Shown here: positions 1-5,619 of the stretch, one piece after another
How positions within the stretch are numbered: position 1 is the first letter of the stretch
Layout of the letters: each line of letters opens with the position of its first letter
Assembly (NCBI GenBank): GCA_934394595.1
Contig: CAKRRX010000140.1
Span: 1-6,649 of the forward strand
Length of the DNA: 6,649 nucleotides
Reading direction: 5' to 3'
DNA from: an uncultured Blautia sp.
Lineage (GTDB): Bacteria > Bacillota > Clostridia > Lachnospirales > Lachnospiraceae
Notes under the pieces: model-generated
Databases searched by the model: none
Seen by the model: the letters and a program-made list of their open reading frames with translations, nothing else
Told to the model about the DNA's origin: nothing
Position numbers and translations under genes: made by a program

Positions 1-39
1 GGGACTCAGTGCTGCAAATCCATGAAAGAAGATAAAACT

Positions 40-60
40 CGAAAAGCCCATCTCTTTTCG
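40..60. repeat. Small inverted repeat (7-bp stem) in the left intergenic region
   Basis: CGAAAAG (40-46) and CTTTTCG (54-60) are perfect complements around a 7-nt loop. On the + strand no T tract follows. On the - strand the stem is followed by an interrupted T-rich stretch (AGTTTTATCTTC), so it could be a weak terminator for a gene converging from the right, but no such gene is visible. Apart from this, positions 1-120 are AT-rich. They have a few codons open from the left edge in each frame, too short to assign as the end of an upstream gene. Confidence 0.3.
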
Positions 61-122
61 TGAAATATATACAAAAATTTTGTGTTGTATTTTACTAAAC
101 TAACGAAATGACTAAAACCGTA

Positions 123-151
123 TTGACAAAAAGCGGTGATGGTATTATTAT
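123..151 (+). promoter_or_regulatory. Sigma-A promoter of the LacI-family regulator gene
   Basis: A perfect -35 box TTGACA (123-128) is separated by 17 nt from the -10 box TATTAT (146-151, five of six consensus bases). Transcription should start near A158. The operator at 163-182 begins about five bases past that start, so bound repressor would block RNA polymerase just as it leaves the promoter. This is the strongest promoter match in the window. The start point is predicted, not measured. Confidence 0.8.
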
Positions 152-162
152 AAACTCACAAG

Positions 163-182
163 TTACGTAAAGGTTTACGTAA
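163..182. promoter_or_regulatory. Operator O1, perfect palindrome, likely bound by the LacI-family regulator
   Basis: TTACGTAAA and TTTACGTAA are exact inverted repeats around a central GG (163-171, 172-173, 174-182). Size and form fit a LacI-family operator. The core reads TACGTAAAGGTTTACGTA and matches the reverse complement of O2 (1249-1266) at 16 of 18 positions, which supports a shared regulator. Its position just downstream of the predicted start site implies negative autoregulation. It ends 21 nt before the chosen start codon of the regulator gene and covers the beginning of the ribosome-binding region. Confidence 0.8.
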
Positions 183-188
183 AGGAAT

Positions 189-195
189 AAGGTGG
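189..195 (+). promoter_or_regulatory. Ribosome binding site that decides the regulator start
   Basis: AAGGTGG differs from the ideal AAGGAGG at one base and lies 8 nt before the ATG at 204. A GTG at 192 is in frame and sits inside this site. It could use the weaker AAAGGA at 181-186 with a 5-nt spacer. The ATG at 204 gives the usual LacI-family amino terminus and is preferred. Confidence 0.7.
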
Positions 196-203
196 TAAAA
201 GCA

Positions 204-1199
204 ATGGCTGAAAAAAAACTCTCGATTATTGATGTAGCAAAGAAAGCCGGCGTTTCCACAGCGACTGTTTCCAGAGTTTTGAATGGAAACGGCGGATATT
301 CAAAAAAAACAGAAGAAAAGGTTTTACAGACCGTTGAGGAATGTGGCTTTACTCCCAACGGAAACGCGATCAGTCTCAGAACCAACCGCAGTCATTGCGT
401 TGGGGTGATCGTACCGGATATTACCAACGAATTCTTTGCCAAGATTGTCCATGAGCTGGATATCTTCTTTTTGAAACACCAGTATTCACTGCTGATCTGT
501 GATTCCAATGAGGATTACAAGCTGGAGAATATGCACATCCGCAATCTTCTTCAGAAGAATGTAGACGGAATCGTTTACATCTCAGGTCAGGATGAGATCA
601 AGAATATTGGAAATGTAAAGAATGTTCCGGTTGTGTATATTGACCGTTGTCCCCAGAATGCACATGTTCTGATTCATTCAGATAATAAGGAGGGCGGTTA
701 TCTGGCCACCAGGGAGCTGCTTCAGAAGGGGTGCAGACGAATCCTGTTACTGCGGGATCTCAGATATGCATCTACCATCCGCAACCGTAAGGCTGGCTAC
801 TTACAGGCGTTGGAAGAGTTTGGAGTTCCTTATGATGAGACTTTGGAGATCAGTGCATTTCCGGAATATGAGGATGCCAAGAAAGTTCTGGAACGTTTGC
901 TGAAACTGTCCGGGTGTTTCTTTGATGGTATATTTGCAACAAATGATATGATGGCTTTAGCCTGTGTTCATGTGTTGATGCGAGCAGGTTACCGGATACC
1001 GGAAGATGTTAAGATTGTTGGATTTGATAACATTTCACTTTCTGAGTTTGGAAATCCACCGCTTACCACGATTACACAGAATACGAAGGAAATGGCTCTG
1101 TGTGCAGGAGAAGCTTTACTGAACATGATTCTTCATGGGGAGGTGAAGAAAGAGCGCACGGTACTTCCGGTTTCATTAGAGGTTAGGAAGTCAACCTGA
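204..1199 (+). CDS. LacI-family transcriptional repressor of the allose/allulose genes
   Basis: A 331-residue DNA-binding repressor that probably senses the sugar or a phosphorylated product and controls this locus. The amino terminus is a classic LacI helix-turn-helix: IDVAKKAGVS (9-18) then the recognition helix TATVSRVLNG (19-28). A hinge segment PNGNAISLRT (51-60) follows, with Leu58 at the position of the leucine that wedges into the operator centre in this family. The rest is a periplasmic-binding-protein-like effector domain: GVIVPDITNEFF starts near residue 67, IFATNDMMAL lies in the middle and GFDNISLSEF near 273. Length is normal for the family. The start at 204 is chosen for its ribosome binding site; an in-frame GTG at 192 would add four residues. 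Two matching palindromes flank the gene. The known E. coli als regulator is an RpiR-type protein, so I give no alsR symbol. The family is certain; the effector is inferred from neighbours. Confidence 0.9.
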   Translation: MAEKKLSIIDVAKKAGVSTATVSRVLNGNGGYSKKTEEKVLQTVEECGFTPNGNAISLRTNRSHCVGVIVPDITNEFFAKIVHELDIFFLKHQYSLLICDSNEDYKLENMHIRNLLQKNVDGIVYISGQDEIKNIGNVKNVPVVYIDRCPQNAHVLIHSDNKEGGYLATRELLQKGCRRILLLRDLRYASTIRNRKAGYLQALEEFGVPYDETLEISAFPEYEDAKKVLERLLKLSGCFFDGIFATNDMMALACVHVLMRAGYRIPEDVKIVGFDNISLSEFGNPPLTTITQNTKEMALCAGEALLNMILHGEVKKERTVLPVSLEVRKST

Positions 1200-1248
1200 T
1201 AAATTGTTTTTTCATATTTGTATATAAAGGATATTTTTTTTAGAAAAC

Positions 1249-1266
1249 TAAGTAAACCTTTACTTA
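1249..1266. promoter_or_regulatory. Operator O2, perfect palindrome upstream of the transport operon
   Basis: TAAGTAAA (1249-1256) and TTTACTTA (1259-1266) are exact inverted repeats around a central CC. Read on the - strand it is TAAGTAAAGGTTTACTTA, identical to the core of O1 at 16 of 18 positions; the two differences are symmetric, so both palindromes stay perfect. It lies upstream of the best -35 box for alsA. Repression may therefore need looping to O1 (centres 1085 bp apart) or a different promoter than the one I chose. Confidence 0.8.
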
Positions 1267-1275
1267 ACGAATATG

Positions 1276-1304
1276 TTAAAAATTGAATCAATAATGTATA
1301 TAAT
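1276..1304 (+). promoter_or_regulatory. Probable promoter of the alsACEK(B) operon
   Basis: A perfect -10 box TATAAT (1299-1304) is preceded, at a 17-nt spacer, by TTAAAA (1276-1281), which matches four of six -35 bases. The weak -35 suggests moderate strength. Transcription would begin near 1311, giving a leader of about 59 nt before alsA. No intrinsic terminator is visible between the regulator gene and this promoter (1200-1275 has T runs but no GC stem), so read-through from the regulator promoter is also likely. Confidence 0.6.
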
Positions 1305-1369
1305 TGTAAAAAATGCACAAAAAGAAGGGAGACCTGTGGGTTGATAATAATGAAGAAAAGAGGGTTAAT

Positions 1370-2887
1370 ATGGAAACTTTAGTAAAAATGCAAGGTATTA
1401 CAAAAGAATTCCCCGGCGTGAAAGCACTGGATAACATTTCTTTTGAAATTCGCGCAGGTGAAGTACATGTACTTCTGGGTGAGAACGGAGCCGGAAAATC
1501 TACACTGATGAAGATTTTAAGTGGTGTTTATCAGCCTACAAGCGGAACCATCACAGTGAAGGGCAAAGAATTCACTCATCTGACACCAAAGGATTCATAT
1601 GAAGGTGGAATCAGTATTATTTATCAGGAACTGAGCGTTATCAATGAGCTTTCCATCCTTGAGAATCTTTTCGTAGGAAAGCTTCCTACTAAGAAAGTTG
1701 CAGGAATTCAGGTTGTGGATTATGCATACATGAGGAAGCGTGCAAAAGAAGTGCTTGATAAGGTTGGCGTAAAGAGAGACCCGAATCAGTTTGTTGAGGA
1801 GATCAGTATTTCTGAAAAGCAGCAGGTCGAGATTGCAAAAGCGCTGATCTCAAATGCAGATGTCATCATCATGGATGAGCCTACTACTTCCCTTACCACT
1901 TCAGAGACAGAGCATCTGTTCAAGATCATCCGTCAGCTGAAGGCAGAAGGAAAAGGAATCGTATATATTTCCCATAAGATGGACGAGATCAAACAGATCG
2001 GTGACAGAATCACAGTTCTGAAAGATGGTACTTATGTGGGAACCAGAAATATAGAAGAGGTAACCGTAGATGACATGGTCAAGATGATGGTTGGCCGTGA
2101 GATCAAAGGTACCTACCACAATGAGTCCGGTGTGGATCTTTTGAAGGAGCCGGTTATCTTTGAGGCAAGGAACATCTCCAGAAAAGATAACAGAGTTCAG
2201 GATGTTTCCTTTGAACTCCATAAAGGTGAGATTCTCGGTTTCGCAGGTCTGGTAGGATCCGGACGAAGCGAGCTGATGAATGCAATCTTCGGTGCAGAAC
2301 CAAAGAGCGCAGGACAGGTTTTCATTGATGGTAAGGAAGTTCATATTTCCAGCCCGTACGAAGCAATTCAGAATGGTCTGGCGATGGTTACAGAGAACCG
2401 CCGTGAGACAGGATTCCTTGACAACTTCAGTATCAAACAGAATATTTCAATCGTTCCGTTCCTTAAGAAGTCCAAAGCCAAAGGATTGGTCGGACTGGTT
2501 GATAATAAAGCAGAAAATGAATATGCTGCACAGCAGAAGCAGGACATGAGCATCAAGTGCCGTGACGTAGAGCAGAATATCACAGAGCTTTCCGGTGGAA
2601 ACCAGCAGAAGGTTATCCTTGGAAAATGGATGGCTGCAGAATCCCGGATCGTCATTTTTGATGAGCCTACCAAGGGTATTGACGTAGGAAGTAAAAGTGA
2701 GATTTACGTACTGATGAGAAAGCTTGCAAACGAAGGCAAGGGCGTATTGATGGTTTCATCCGAACTTCCGGAGCTTCTTTCCGTATGTGACAGAATCTGT
2801 GTCTTCCGTGAAGGAAAGATCAGAATGACACTGGATATCGCAGAGGCAACAGAAGAGAAGATCGTTAAGACTTCTACTGGTGAATGA
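1370..2887 (+). CDS. alsA: D-allose/D-allulose ABC importer, ATP-binding subunit
   Basis: A 505-residue double-domain ATPase of the ribose/allose (CUT2) importer class. It drives uptake through AlsC at the inner face of the membrane. Domain 1 has Walker A GENGAGKST (37-45), Q-loop Gln86, a family-typical altered signature ISEKQQ (147-152), Walker B VIIMDEP (165-171) and His202. Domain 2 has the altered Walker A GLVGSGRS (293-300, Arg replacing Lys), signature LSGGNQQ (407-413), Walker B IVIFDEP (427-433) and SSE instead of the switch His (463-465). Such asymmetry is normal for these fused sugar ATPases. Stretches such as IIYQELSVI, GEILGFAGLVGSGR and LMVSSELPE match E. coli AlsA (about 510 residues) closely. 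The start at 1370 has AGAGGG five bases upstream. An in-frame ATG at 1313 would add 19 residues but lies at the predicted transcription start without a ribosome binding site. alsC follows after 26 nt. RbsA-type specificity is the main alternative; alsE and alsK favour AlsA. Confidence 0.93.
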   Translation: METLVKMQGITKEFPGVKALDNISFEIRAGEVHVLLGENGAGKSTLMKILSGVYQPTSGTITVKGKEFTHLTPKDSYEGGISIIYQELSVINELSILENLFVGKLPTKKVAGIQVVDYAYMRKRAKEVLDKVGVKRDPNQFVEEISISEKQQVEIAKALISNADVIIMDEPTTSLTTSETEHLFKIIRQLKAEGKGIVYISHKMDEIKQIGDRITVLKDGTYVGTRNIEEVTVDDMVKMMVGREIKGTYHNESGVDLLKEPVIFEARNISRKDNRVQDVSFELHKGEILGFAGLVGSGRSELMNAIFGAEPKSAGQVFIDGKEVHISSPYEAIQNGLAMVTENRRETGFLDNFSIKQNISIVPFLKKSKAKGLVGLVDNKAENEYAAQQKQDMSIKCRDVEQNITELSGGNQQKVILGKWMAAESRIVIFDEPTKGIDVGSKSEIYVLMRKLANEGKGVLMVSSELPELLSVCDRICVFREGKIRMTLDIAEATEEKIVKTSTGE

Positions 2888-2913
2888 TAAAAAAGTAAGA
2901 GAGGATAATCAAA

Positions 2914-3882
2914 ATGAGCGAAAATAGCAAAGCAAAAACAAAACCTAGTTTTGGAACTTTATGGCAGAAATATGGAACCATTGGAATTTTCTTACTTCTG
3001 CTTGTGATCCTGATGATTGCAAAACCAAGCAGTATCTTTAATGCAGACAGTATCCCGCAGATCCTGAAACAGAGTGCTGTAAATATTCTTCTTGCACTTG
3101 GTGAGTTCTTCGCAATCCTGATCGCAGGTATCGACCTTTCCGTTGGTGCTGTAGCTGGTCTGGTTGGTATGCTTACTGCAAAGATGATGGTTGCAGGCGT
3201 TCCGCTTCCGGTAGCAATCATCGGCGGTATCCTTCTTGGTACTCTGATCGGTATGTGCAATGGTCTTCTGGTAAACCAGACAGGACTTCATCCTTTCATC
3301 GTAACTCTTGGTACCCAGAACATTTTCCTGGGACTTATGCTTGTAATTTCTGATTCAAGAAACATTTTCGGATTCCCGGTATCCTTCAGTAAGACAATGA
3401 GCAGCAGCATCCTGTTCCTTCCGGTACCGGTTATCATCGCTCTTGTTGTAGCAATTTTCTGCTGGTTCTTTACCACAAAATGCAAAGCAGGTAGAAACAT
3501 CTATGCATTAGGTGGAAACGAAGATGCAGCTTGGTATTCAGGTGTAAATGTTAAGCTTCACAAACTGATCGTATTTATGATCTCCGGTACATGTGCAGGT
3601 ATCGCTGGTATCGTTCTTCTTGGACGTGTTGGTGCAGCTGCTCCTACAGCTGGTACAGGATATGAAACATACGCAATCGCAGCTTCCATCATCGGTGGAA
3701 CAAGCTTCATGGGTGGTAAAGGAAAAATCCCGGGCGTTGTAATCGGTGGTCTTATCATCGGTCTTATCAACTATGGTATGACAGCTCTGACAATCCCAAG
3801 CAGTTATCAGAAGATCGTAATGGGTGCCCTGATCATCATCTCCGTTGCAATCGACCACTTTGTAGCAACTGCTAAGAAATAA
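2914..3882 (+). CDS. alsC: D-allose/D-allulose ABC importer, permease subunit
   Basis: A 322-residue integral membrane protein of the ribose/xylose/allose permease family, close to the 326 residues of E. coli AlsC. It would form the transmembrane channel with AlsA docking inside the cell and AlsB delivering sugar outside. A short Lys-rich amino tail is followed by the first membrane segment (about 22-36) and then many hydrophobic segments. Family landmarks are AGIDLSVG (71-78), NQTGLHPFIVTLGT, the cytoplasmic ALGGNEDAAWYSG loop (GGNE at 200-203) and GGTSFMGGKG (261-270). These glycine-rich loops are typical of the BPD_transp_2 group. The GAGAGGA-type ribosome binding site lies just before the ATG, and the gene sits 26 nt after alsA and 19 nt before alsE, so it is cotranscribed with both. 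Sequence alone does not separate it cleanly from RbsC; the sugar assignment comes from the adjacent enzymes. Confidence 0.92.
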   Translation: MSENSKAKTKPSFGTLWQKYGTIGIFLLLLVILMIAKPSSIFNADSIPQILKQSAVNILLALGEFFAILIAGIDLSVGAVAGLVGMLTAKMMVAGVPLPVAIIGGILLGTLIGMCNGLLVNQTGLHPFIVTLGTQNIFLGLMLVISDSRNIFGFPVSFSKTMSSSILFLPVPVIIALVVAIFCWFFTTKCKAGRNIYALGGNEDAAWYSGVNVKLHKLIVFMISGTCAGIAGIVLLGRVGAAAPTAGTGYETYAIAASIIGGTSFMGGKGKIPGVVIGGLIIGLINYGMTALTIPSSYQKIVMGALIIISVAIDHFVATAKK

Positions 3883-3901
3883 TAAAAAGGAGAATACATA
3901 A

Positions 3902-4579
3902 ATGAAACCTATGTTTAATCCATCTTTAATGTGTATGGACCTTATTAATATCAAAGAACAGATCCAGATCTTAAACAGCCGTGCAGACTTTTATCATGTA
4001 GACATCATGGACGGACACTTTGTTAAAAATATTACATTATCTCCGGATTTTGTAAAAGCGATCCATCCACTGACTGATCTGCCACTGGATTGCCATCTGA
4101 TGGTAACGGATCCGGATGATTTCATCGAGCCACTTGCAAAAGCAGGTGCAGGCTATATCTGCCCACATGCTGAGACCATCAATTCTCAGGCATTCAGAAT
4201 CATCAAAAAGATCCGTGACAACGGATGCAAGGTTGGTGTTGTACTGAACCCGGCTACCCCGGTTTCCTATATCAAACATTATATCCACAAAGTAGACAAG
4301 ATTACCGTTATGAGTGTTGACCCTGGATTTGCAGGACAGCCATTTATTCCGGAGATGCTGGATAAGATCCGTGAACTGAAACAGCTGAAAGAAGAGAACG
4401 GATACAACTACCTTATCGAGGTTGACGGATCCTGCAATATCAAAACATTTAAGCAGCTTGCAGAGGCAGGAACAGAGGTATTTATCGTAGGTTCCTCAGG
4501 ATTATTCAACCTGGATCCAAATCTTGAGACCGCATGGGATAAAATGATCGAGAACTTCAATAATGAAGTAAATGCTTAA
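3902..4579 (+). CDS. alsE: D-allulose-6-phosphate 3-epimerase
   Basis: A 225-residue cytosolic TIM-barrel enzyme that interconverts D-allulose 6-phosphate and D-fructose 6-phosphate by epimerising C3, feeding the sugar into glycolysis. It belongs to the ribulose-phosphate 3-epimerase superfamily. Metal ligands and acid/base residues are in place: His32 and Asp34 in YHVDIMDGHF, His65 in LDCHLMV and Asp175 in IEVDGSC. The phosphate-binding end is IVGSSGLF. Several stretches are those of AlsE rather than ordinary Rpe: NPSLMCMDL at the start, IMDGHFVKNITLSP, ETINSQAFR, YIHKVDKITVM, VDPGFAGQPFIPEMLDK and GSSGLF. These resemble E. coli AlsE (231 residues) closely, as recalled. A strong AAGGAGA site (3887-3893) lies 8 nt before the ATG. 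The gene sits 19 nt after alsC and 17 nt before alsK. No odd or missing catalytic residue is seen. Confidence 0.95.
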   Translation: MKPMFNPSLMCMDLINIKEQIQILNSRADFYHVDIMDGHFVKNITLSPDFVKAIHPLTDLPLDCHLMVTDPDDFIEPLAKAGAGYICPHAETINSQAFRIIKKIRDNGCKVGVVLNPATPVSYIKHYIHKVDKITVMSVDPGFAGQPFIPEMLDKIRELKQLKEENGYNYLIEVDGSCNIKTFKQLAEAGTEVFIVGSSGLFNLDPNLETAWDKMIENFNNEVNA

Positions 4580-4596
4580 GATCAGGGAGAGACTTT

Positions 4597-5499
4597 ATGA
4601 AGAGAGTGATAGGCATTGATATCGGGGGAACCAACTTGAGAATCGGCCTTGTAGACAAGGAAGGTAATCTGGAGTACTTCGAAAAAAAATCAAGTGCATC
4701 TCTGATATCCGAAAATGCAGTAGAAAATCTTAAAAATGAGATTCTGGATTATATTTCCAGATATCAGCTGAACAAAGAAGATCTTGTGATCACTGTGGGA
4801 GTTCCTTCCGCAGTGAGCAAAGATAAAAGTTTCATCTATTCTTCTCCAAACCTGAAAGGCCTGGAGAACATGGATCTGGGCCATCTTTTAAAAGATGCGC
4901 TGGGAATTCCGGCATTTGTCGACAGAGATGTAAATTATCTGTTGATGAATGATATCAAAAACTTTGATCTGGATCCGGACAAAGATAAAACCATTCTTGG
5001 CATGTATCTGGGAACCGGATTTGGAAATGCCCTCTATGTAAACGGAAAACTTTTTTCCGGCAAGCATGGTGTGGCAGGAGAACTGGGACATATTCCGCTG
5101 ATGGGAACCAAAGGCCTCTGCGGATGTGGAAATACAGAGTGCTGTGAGTTGAAATGCTCCGGCAAGCATTTACAGGAGTTAAGAGAAGAATATTTCCCGG
5201 ATACCTGTATTGATGATATTTTCACAGAGCATGGTGATGATCCGATCATCCGGGAATATATTGATACACTGGCATATCCCATCAGTACAGAGATTACTTT
5301 GTTCGATCCGGATTATGTGGTAATGGCAGGTGGCGTTATGATCATGAAGGACTTCCCTATGGAGAGACTTATCGAGCAGATCAAACAGAGAACCAGACAT
5401 CCCTATCCGGCAGAGGATATCAACTTTATCTATCCGAAGCACACACAGACAAGCGGTGTGATCGGCGGAGCCCTTGCATATTTTGCAAGCGAAAAATAA
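4597..5499 (+). CDS. alsK: D-allose kinase, ROK family (may also act on D-allulose)
   Basis: A 300-residue ROK-family sugar kinase, predicted to phosphorylate the imported hexose at C6 with ATP in the cytosol. The ATP phosphate loop is GIDIGGTN (6-13). The catalytic Asp lies in VDRDVNY (Asp111); the RDVN form is that of AlsK, whereas glucokinases usually have NDAN. LGTGFGN (138-144) and GELGHIPL (Glu162, His165) follow. The zinc site is His165 with Cys175, Cys177 and Cys182 in CGCGNTECCE. The third ROK position there is Glu (181) where the family consensus is Gly. The carboxyl part, ITLFDPDYVVMAGGVMIM then GVIGGALAY, matches E. coli AlsK, which is similar in length. AGGGAGA (4584-4590) lies 6 nt before the ATG, and the gap to alsE is 17 nt. 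E. coli AlsK is a known D-allose kinase. Use of D-allulose here is possible but not shown by sequence. Confidence 0.92.
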   Translation: MKRVIGIDIGGTNLRIGLVDKEGNLEYFEKKSSASLISENAVENLKNEILDYISRYQLNKEDLVITVGVPSAVSKDKSFIYSSPNLKGLENMDLGHLLKDALGIPAFVDRDVNYLLMNDIKNFDLDPDKDKTILGMYLGTGFGNALYVNGKLFSGKHGVAGELGHIPLMGTKGLCGCGNTECCELKCSGKHLQELREEYFPDTCIDDIFTEHGDDPIIREYIDTLAYPISTEITLFDPDYVVMAGGVMIMKDFPMERLIEQIKQRTRHPYPAEDINFIYPKHTQTSGVIGGALAYFASEK

Positions 5500-5522
5500 A
5501 ATAACATGATAGTGGCTGGAAA

Positions 5523-5565
5523 TGTTCTGCCGATGGGTTTTTACAGATACGTGAAGCGGCAGACA
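5523..5565 (+). ncRNA. Intercistronic hairpin between alsK and alsB
   Basis: CTGCCG (5527-5532) pairs with CGGCAG (5557-5562). The stem extends past a one-base bulge by TGT (5523-5525) with ACA (5563-5565), enclosing a 24-nt loop. It lies in the only long gap inside the operon (120 nt). No T tract follows, so it is not a standard terminator. I found no acceptable -35/-10 pair for a separate alsB promoter here. A role in mRNA processing or stability that sets the relative level of the binding protein is an inference. It is a structured mRNA element, not a separate RNA gene. Confidence 0.35.
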
Positions 5566-5619
5566 GGTACAGTTCATTATAGAAACCAAAAATCCTAAAA
5601 GAAAAGAGAGGGAAAACAA

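Noticed and set aside
71..83. ACAAAAATTTTGT palindrome as a regulatory site or terminator
   Set aside because: It is pure A/T apart from its ends, lies in AT-rich DNA and has no matching copy elsewhere in the window.
91..98. TTTACTAA upstream of the regulator promoter as a degenerate operator
   Set aside because: Only one half-site matches and the left half is absent.
163..182. O1 as a CcpA catabolite-repression (cre) site
   Set aside because: It resembles cre in general form but has GG instead of the central CG and lacks the outer TG/CA bases. The matching O2 beside the regulator gene points to the local LacI-family protein.
1313..1369. Upstream in-frame ATG at 1313 extending alsA by 19 residues
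   Set aside because: It lies at the predicted transcription start, just after the TATAAT box, has no ribosome binding site, and adds a charged tail that E. coli AlsA lacks.
1808..1825. Non-canonical ABC signature ISEKQQ in the first ATPase domain
   Set aside because: Degenerate first signatures are typical of this sugar importer class.
1901..2344. Long open frames on the opposite strand within alsA and the other als genes
   Set aside because: They lie wholly inside confidently assigned genes, lack ribosome binding sites or recognisable domains, and read as shadow frames.
2703..2710. TTTACGTA inside alsA, equal to one O1 half-site
   Set aside because: There is no partner at the correct spacing and it lies within conserved coding sequence, so chance is the simplest reading.
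2246..2764. Missing Walker A lysine and switch histidine in the second ATPase domain of AlsA
   Set aside because: GSGR and SSE at these positions are normal for fused ribose/allose-type ATPases, including E. coli AlsA, so this is not a defect.
5540..5583. Separate promoter for alsB (TTTACA with TATAGA)
   Set aside because: The spacing is 32 nt, far outside the workable range, and no better pair was found.
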